Source: Thermodesulfobacteriota bacterium
Lineage (GTDB): Bacteria > Desulfobacterota > Syntrophobacteria > BM002
Direction of reading: 5' to 3'
Length of the DNA stretch: 9,893 nt
NCBI GenBank assembly: GCA_947259475.1
Contig: CAMYLW010000038.1
Location: 1-9,893, forward strand
The notes under the pieces were generated by a model. The model worked only from the letters and a program-made list of their open reading frames with translations, was not told the DNA's origin and did no database searches. Made by a program: the position numbers and the translations under genes. Of the stretch, positions 7,026 to 9,893 are shown one piece after another. Numbering within the stretch: the stretch's first letter is position 1; each line of letters opens with the position of its first letter.

Positions 7026-7190
7026 TCAGTCTTCCTCTTCTTCGTCTTGCTCTTCTGTATGCTCTTCCTCGTCAACGTCGGTAGCTTGCTCTATCTTGCC
7101 CTGCCGCCGCGCCATCTTGTCCAGGGCCTTTTGCTTGCGCTTGATCTCTTTTTGCCGTTTCATAAAGCTGTGTTGACCACGTCTTGCCAT
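7026..7190 (-). CDS. Small charged conserved protein (54 aa), function unknown
   Basis: Reading the minus strand from the ATG at 7190 gives 54 residues. They begin MARRGQHSFMKRQKEIKRKQ, continue as a basic helix to about residue 32 (KMARRQGK) and end in a run of acidic residues (from D38, including the final EEEED). GGGAGAG lies four bases upstream of the ATG and is a good ribosome binding site. The Met-Ala-Arg-Arg-Gly start followed by a 'SFxKRQKEIKRKxK' helix recalls small conserved hypothetical proteins that I remember from several bacterial phyla. I know no assigned function. The basic half suggests nucleic-acid or ribosome contact; that is inference. A leader with an intrinsic terminator (7335-7368) precedes it. 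It is short, but its codon pattern and ribosome binding site are convincing. Confidence 0.72.
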   Translation of the reverse strand: MARRGQHSFMKRQKEIKRKQKALDKMARRQGKIEQATDVDEEEHTEEQDEEEED

Positions 7191-7334
7191 TGCACTCTCC
7201 CATCTCCAAACTCTTTAGATGAGCCCGCTGAGTCCGGGGGTTTCGGTGGTAGAGCTTCACCTTGCACTAGAGATCGACAAAGTTCTTACTGTCGGCCATA
7301 AAGGGCGGCTTACCCACCTCCTTGAATCCAGCAA

Positions 7335-7368
7335 TAAAAACCCCCAGAAGTCTCTACAGGCTCTGGGG
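7335..7368 (-). terminator. Intrinsic terminator or attenuator upstream of the small protein gene
   Basis: On the minus strand CCCCAGA (7368-7362) pairs with TCTGGGG (7348-7342) across a 13-base loop, followed after one G by TTTTT (7340-7336) and then ATT. This is a standard Rho-independent terminator reading leftward. No protein gene lies between it and the cold-shock terminator at 7506-7538. It therefore ends either a short RNA or the leader transcript of the small protein gene. Confidence 0.65.
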
Positions 7369-7401
7369 TTACGCACCAAAACAAACGAAAAAAGATGATC
7401 A

Positions 7402-7432
7402 ACTATGACACTTCTTGACAAAGTAGTCAAGA
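7402..7432 (-). promoter_or_regulatory. Candidate promoter with overlapping dyad operator
   Basis: On the minus strand TTGACT (7430-7425) and CATAGT (7407-7402) are 17 bases apart. A perfect dyad TCTTGAC-aaagta-GTCAAGA (7413-7432) covers the -35 and part of the spacer. This layout is typical of a repressed promoter. It would start RNA near 7395, about 27 bases before the terminator stem. Both hexamers are imperfect. Confidence 0.4.
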
Positions 7433-7496
7433 GGCCCGGAAGTGGTAGCTCATACCCAGCATGGTGTAAACAGGCCACGTCTGGGTGAAGCCTGCG

Positions 7497-7538
7497 AAAA
7501 TAAAAAGGGCATCTTGTCCTACTTAGACAAGATGCCCT
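7497..7538 (-). terminator. Rho-independent terminator of the cold-shock gene
   Basis: A perfect 13-base stem (GGGCATCTTGTC at 7507-7518 with GACAAGATGCCC at 7526-7537, plus one A-T pair) has a seven-base loop. On the minus strand it is followed by TTTTTATTTT. It lies about 20 bases past the cold-shock stop codon and reads in the same direction. Confidence 0.9.
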
Positions 7539-7559
7539 AGATAAGCGTGTTGCTGCTAA

Positions 7560-7760
7560 CTAAACCTTGGTGACGTTCACTGCAGCAGGACCTTTTTGGC
7601 CCTGCTCGACATCAAAAGTCACGCTGTCGCCATCATTGAGAGATTTGAAACCCGTTGCGTTGATCCCTGAGTGGTGAACAAATACATCCGGGCCTTCTTC
7701 TTGCTCGATGAAGCCGTAGCCTTTGCGCTCATCAAACCACTTCACAATTCCATTAGCCAT
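7560..7760 (-). CDS. Cold-shock protein, CspA family
   Basis: The 66-residue protein is a single cold-shock domain of normal length. It opens [18 protein letters not shown], with RNP1 (KGYGFI, residues 13-18) and RNP2 (VFVHHS, 26-31). W8, F9, F17, F27 and H29-H30 are the expected single-strand nucleic-acid contacts. [26 protein letters not shown] forms the last strands in two parts. Such proteins bind single-stranded RNA and DNA and act as RNA chaperones; many are constitutive rather than cold-induced. AAAGGAGG lies eight bases before the ATG. A strong terminator follows, and a long leader with a hairpin is likely upstream. It is a single-gene unit. Confidence 0.97.
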   Translation of the reverse strand: MANGIVKWFDERKGYGFIEQEEGPDVFVHHSGINATGFKSLNDGDSVTFDVEQGQKGPAAVNVTKV

Positions 7761-7848
7761 TGTGACACCCTCCTTTCAAAGAAATTCTCATAGTCCCAAA
7801 CTCGAGGTTGCCACCTTTGACAAATGGATCTTCCCCCAGAACGAAACC

Positions 7849-7870
7849 GGGCCGCCAACAAAGACGGCCC
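7849..7870 (-). promoter_or_regulatory. GC hairpin in the probable cold-shock gene leader
   Basis: GGGCCG (7849-7854) and CGGCCC (7865-7870) pair perfectly across ten bases, about 90-110 bases upstream of the cold-shock ATG. On the plus strand TTTATT follows, so it could stop plus-strand transcripts. On the minus strand it would sit near the 5' end of the mRNA leader. Long structured leaders are known for cspA-type mRNAs; the role here is inferred. Confidence 0.4.
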
Positions 7871-7886
7871 TTTATTGATTGGCTCG

Positions 7887-7916
7887 ACGATAACCTAGTT
7901 CTTAGGTGAAAGTCAA
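7887..7916 (-). promoter_or_regulatory. Candidate promoter of the cold-shock gene
   Basis: On the minus strand TTGACT (7916-7911) and TATCGT (7892-7887) are 18 bases apart. This predicts a start near 7880 and a leader of about 120 bases. A palindrome AATCATTTATGATT (7916-7929) abuts the -35. The -35 matches consensus at 5 of 6 positions and the -10 at 4 of 6. Confidence 0.4.
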
Positions 7917-7929
7917 ATCATTTATGATT

Positions 7930-8143
7930 GTCTTCCTTTGGAGGTAGCGGTGGAAAGAGATTAGCAAAAGGTGTCGATGCCCAGGGGCTGTGGAATCTTT
8001 CTACCTCCTCGGAGGCTTCCAATCTTCCCTCAAGCAGGGGGCAAGCAGGGAAGCATCGCTCAAGCCGTTGATTAATCATCAATCATTCTCAAGAGGATGT
8101 GGTACTATATAAAGTAGACAACAGCATCTGAAGTTTGCTTCAA
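7930..8143. other. Gene-free stretch between the cold-shock promoter and the first MITE-like element
   Basis: I see no believable gene. It contains a possible stem of CTTCCCT and AGGGAAG (about 8024-8053) around two AGCAGGG copies, and the sequence gattaatcatcaatcatt near 8071-8089. It is probably decayed repeat or spacer DNA. Confidence 0.4.
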
Positions 8144-8205
8144 GCCCGGATGTTTCATGAATTGCTGTCGCGAGACCGTGAAGATGGACGTGCAACCGGG
8201 TCGAC

Positions 8206-8238
8206 GATTGCGGAATGCGGATTGCGGAATGCGGATTG
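8206..8238 (+). repeat. Heptamer repeat GATTGCG/GAATGCG
   Basis: GATTGCGGAATGCG is present twice in tandem (8206-8219 and 8220-8233), followed by GATTG. This makes almost five seven-base units. It marks the left edge of the block present in copy 1 but absent from copy 2 of the MITE-like element. Confidence 0.75.
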
Positions 8239-8328
8239 AAAATTTGCTGAAAAGCTCGTGAGAACCAGAGAACAAATGGCGAAATCTGAACTGTGAGTTC
8301 GATATCATCAATTGTACTCATGTACTTA

Positions 8329-8349
8329 AAATCCGAAATCCGAAATCCA
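8329..8349 (-). repeat. Heptamer repeat AAATCCG, opposite orientation
   Basis: AAATCCG, AAATCCG and AAATCCA stand in tandem (8329-8349). On the minus strand they read as CGGATTT units, so they are inverted relative to the GATTGCG units at 8206-8238. They mark the right edge of the extra block in copy 1. Confidence 0.65.
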
Positions 8350-8660
8350 AGATCGAAGCCGAAGCGTACTTGAAACAGTGCGTCGCAGGGTGAGCTTGTC
8401 CTGCTTGTCCCGAGCTTGGTCGCGGGGAGCCAAGCCGAAGGAACATCCGAAGACGCCCGGAAGGACAGCCATATCGGCGGTCGGAGCAGGCGATTCATGA
8501 AATATCCGGGTTAAATACTGCGAATATGGCAAACTAGATAAGAAGAGTTGAAAGAGATGCAGGGTCTTTTTTGTCACGTCATTTTTTTTCGCTTGATTCT
8601 CAATTTTTACATAATTTTTGAGTTTCGCTTTTCGTTAATCAGCGAGCCCAGTTCATCTCT

Positions 8661-9080
8661 CTATACCTTTCCCCTCTCAAGGGCATGTTCCAAACGATTG
8701 AGATCAGAAAGTAGCCTACTTTCTGTGTGCGTTCTACTTCTACCCATCCCACGCCTACGTTCACGTATCTTTCGGTCCGCTCTGCCCCTTTGGTCTTGCC
8801 CGCTTCGCCTTTCGGGACCGAACATGTATTTGGGATTAAACGTCAGTCTGCGGTCAACAACGATACGTCTATCTCTACCTGAGCGCCTATCCCAAGAACC
8901 ACGCCTTCTCTCGACACCACCACAAGCGAAGTAGTCAGCATCGTAGACCTGTCTGCGGTCTGTACCGACTCTTCTGTCTTTGTTCGCCCGTCTATCCTGA
9001 GGTGCCTTTTTTTCCTCAACACCCGAGGTGGAATAGTCAGTGCCATAAACTTGTCTGCGCGCATAAGTTGTAACAGCCAT
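8661..9080 (-). CDS. Arginine-rich (D/E)RRxxx hexad-repeat protein, function unknown
   Basis: The 139-residue protein consists of three related modules. Modules 1 and 2 start RRQVYGTDY (8-16) and RRQVYDADY (42-50). Module 3 starts more loosely with RRLTFNPKY (77-85). Each is followed by acidic-Arg-Arg triplets spaced exactly six residues apart: D29, D35, D41; D64, D70, D76; and E90, D96, D102 with decay (DQR, DRK). The tail (111-139) looks like a short helix, LLSDLNRLEHALERG. The protein is very basic, with no signal peptide or membrane segment. AGGAGG lies 11 bases before the ATG at 9080, slightly far but clear. I do not recognise a family with known function, though short 'DRRxGxDRR' stretches occur in linkers of some bacterial signalling proteins. 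RNA or DNA binding is possible but not shown. The internal duplication and good ribosome binding site support a real gene. Confidence 0.65.
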   Translation of the reverse strand: MAVTTYARRQVYGTDYSTSGVEEKKAPQDRRANKDRRVGTDRRQVYDADYFACGGVERRRGSWDRRSGRDRRIVVDRRLTFNPKYMFGPERRSGQDQRGRADRKIRERRRGMGRSRTHTESRLLSDLNRLEHALERGKV

Positions 9081-9160
9081 TTTGATCCAAACCTCCTGAA
9101 CAACCTATTGATAAATTCCTGATGTGTTGGATTGATACTGCTCGAGTTCTGTTAACACAA

Positions 9161-9170
9161 ATCATACCAA
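9161..9170 (-). promoter_or_regulatory. Candidate extended -10 promoter of the DRR-repeat gene
   Basis: On the minus strand the sequence reads TTGGTATGAT, an extended -10 (TGnTATGAT), about 80 bases upstream of the ATG. No good -35 precedes it, which is tolerable for extended -10 promoters. The surrounding 9160-9205 region is AT-rich, with other weak -10-like hexamers. Confidence 0.35.
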
Positions 9171-9365
9171 CTTATATTATTTGCCGATTTATCATATATT
9201 ACATGCATTTATCCTTCTTACTTTAGATGCAGTATCTCAGAGTATTGGGTAATCGAGTTCTTTAAAGTGGAAATAAATTTCCTCTTTTTTCGGAGATGTA
9301 AATTCTCATGAAACAGCCATCCAAAGAAATGAAAGCGCCATCTTGGCACCTGACCGGCGGGGCGA

Positions 9366-9554
9366 CTAGCCCGGATGTTTCATGAATTTCCGTCGCGAGA
9401 CCGTGGAGATGGCTGTGCCACCGGGCAACCGTACCGCGGGATTGGATCCGAGGCGTACTTGAACAGTACGTCGCAGGGTCCGACAACCGAGGACGCCCGG
9501 AAGTACAGACATATTTGTGGTCGTAGCAGGCGATTCGTGAAATATCCGGGCTAG
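9366..9554. mobile_element. MITE-like element, copy 2 (189 bp, compact form)
   Basis: Ends CTAGCCCGGAT (9366-9376) and ATCCGGGCTAG (9544-9554) are perfect inverted repeats. The similarity continues inward, matching at 20 of the first 22 positions. TA is found at both edges, which would fit a TA target duplication. The interior is collinear with copy 1 but lacks its two extra blocks, so this is probably the basic form of the element. It has no coding capacity. Confidence 0.7.
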
Positions 9555-9557
9555 ATC

Positions 9558-9667
9558 GGCTATTTCATGAATTGTCGTCGCAAGGCCGCGAAACTGGGAA
9601 CCCGCTTGTCGCACACACCGCTTGCGGTGCGGGACTGAGCGGAGCGCAGCGAGCGCGAACCGGGCTA
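9558..9667. mobile_element. MITE-like element, decayed copy 3
   Basis: GGCTATTTCATGAATTGTCGTCGC (as two parts, 9558-9570 and 9571-9581) followed by aaggccgcgaaactggg aligns with the left ends of copies 1 and 2. The right side ends in CCGGGCTA (9660-9667), like the other right ends, but lacks the TTCATGAAAT part. The interior holds a perfect hairpin CACCGC-tt-GCGGTG (9616-9629) and a GCGGAGCGCAGCGAGCGCG run. It lies four bases from copy 2, so the two are nearly tandem. Confidence 0.5.
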
Positions 9668-9893
9668 ACACTGGAATCATGAAAAGTAGAATGGTCATGC
9701 TGAGGCGTTTGAATGAGAAAACTCACACGGAAAGAACAAAAAGAACTAACACATGATAAAATGCGCTCATTTCAAAGTCCAATAACGCAATTGTTTTAGT
9801 TCAGTAAAATCCATTGATTGAGTTAGGGAAACTCCCGTTATAACGTTGATCCGCTGCAATACTCCGCCTCCCCTTCTGTGTATTACGCTGACG
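9668..9893. other. Gene-free right end of the window
   Basis: No convincing gene or RNA is visible. A 19-codon frame beginning at 9698 has no ribosome binding site worth calling. The stretch is AT-rich and may be the upstream region of a gene beyond the window. Confidence 0.35.

Larger units (their letters stand above)
8144..8511. mobile_element. MITE-like element, copy 1 (368 bp), with nested insertions
   Basis: Left end CCCGGATGTTTCATGAAT (8145-8162) and right end ATTCATGAAATATCCGGG (8493-8510) are inverted repeats matching at 17 of 18 positions. Inside, gtcgcgagaccgtgaagatgg (8168-8188, with one difference), the segment around cgtcgcaggg (8381-8390) and gacgcccggaagg-acag (about 8452-8467) are shared with copy 2 at 9366-9554. 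Copy 1 is longer by two blocks: 8206 to about 8349, bounded by heptamer repeats, and about 50 bases from 8392. It has no transposase, so if it moves it must be mobilised in trans. Reading frames across it are repeat-derived. Confidence 0.7.

Noticed and set aside
7257..7478. 73-codon minus-strand frame, and a short frame with AAGGAGG near 7310-7318
   Set aside because: The 73-codon frame crosses a clear intrinsic terminator and its composition is not protein-like. The frame behind AAGGAGG has only about 16 codons. I could not match either to anything.
7335..7500. A known riboswitch, SRP RNA, 6S RNA or tRNA
   Set aside because: I compared the region by eye with core motifs of c-di-GMP, TPP, SAM, fluoride, THF and ZTP riboswitches and of SRP RNA and found no match. 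Only the terminator and the dyad are supported.
8206..8349. CRISPR array
   Set aside because: The repeats are seven bases long, directly tandem and without spacers.
8079..8577. Overlapping minus-strand frames of 68-139 codons
   Set aside because: They lie within the MITE-like element and its tandem heptamers. Similar peptide pieces recur in copy 2 because the DNA repeats, not because of protein selection.
8548..8934. 128-codon plus-strand frame
   Set aside because: It is antisense to the DRR-repeat gene. The minus-strand frame has internal protein repeats and a Shine-Dalgarno sequence, and this one has neither.
9262..9698. Minus-strand frames of 74 and 110 codons
   Set aside because: They run across copies 2 and 3 of the same element and have no ribosome binding site.

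Overview
The window is bacterial chromosome of moderate GC. It carries about eight believable genes set among many short dispersed repeats. The phylum is not certain. A DapL-type lysine pathway, a chromosomal parS-parA-parB locus, a DUF6504-like protein and a high load of MITE-like repeats would suit an anaerobic or environmental Chloroflexota (Dehalococcoidia-like) or a deltaproteobacterial lineage. That placement is inference. No tRNA, rRNA, CRISPR array, transposase or phage gene was found.

Layout. Positions 1-155 are AT-rich leader. Positions 156-1970 (+) encode a 604-aa protein with a central DUF89/ARMT1-like domain and a conserved-looking C-terminal part. Positions 1971-2602 hold heptamer repeats, two inverted-repeat elements and a small DUF6504-like gene (2199-2456, +). 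LL-diaminopimelate aminotransferase dapL lies on the minus strand (2603-3838). The divergent dapL-parA spacer contains a perfect parS site (4059-4074) and a candidate parA promoter. It is followed by parA (4290-5102) and parB (5170-6033), which together form a complete chromosomal parABS system. Positions 6034-6385 carry nested repeats and a remnant of a terminal-inverted-repeat element. A YacP/Rae1-like NYN ribonuclease gene follows at 6386-6916 (+).

The next stretch reads on the minus strand: a 54-aa small protein (7190-7026) preceded by a leader with an intrinsic terminator and a promoter/operator candidate, then a cold-shock protein (7760-7560) with its own strong terminator and a probable long 5' leader. 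From about 7930 to the end the DNA is mostly non-coding. It contains two full copies and one decayed copy of a MITE-like family with CCCGGATGTTTCATGAAT ends, and one minus-strand gene (9080-8661) for an unusual arginine-rich protein built on a six-residue (D/E)RRxxx rhythm.

Functionally, parS, ParA and ParB are the only clear system: origin segregation. DapL serves lysine and peptidoglycan synthesis. The NYN RNase and cold-shock protein act on RNA. The DRR-repeat protein, the DUF89 fusion with altered motifs, the small charged protein and the repeat family are the parts least explained by known biology. No convincing new defence or mobile system is visible.
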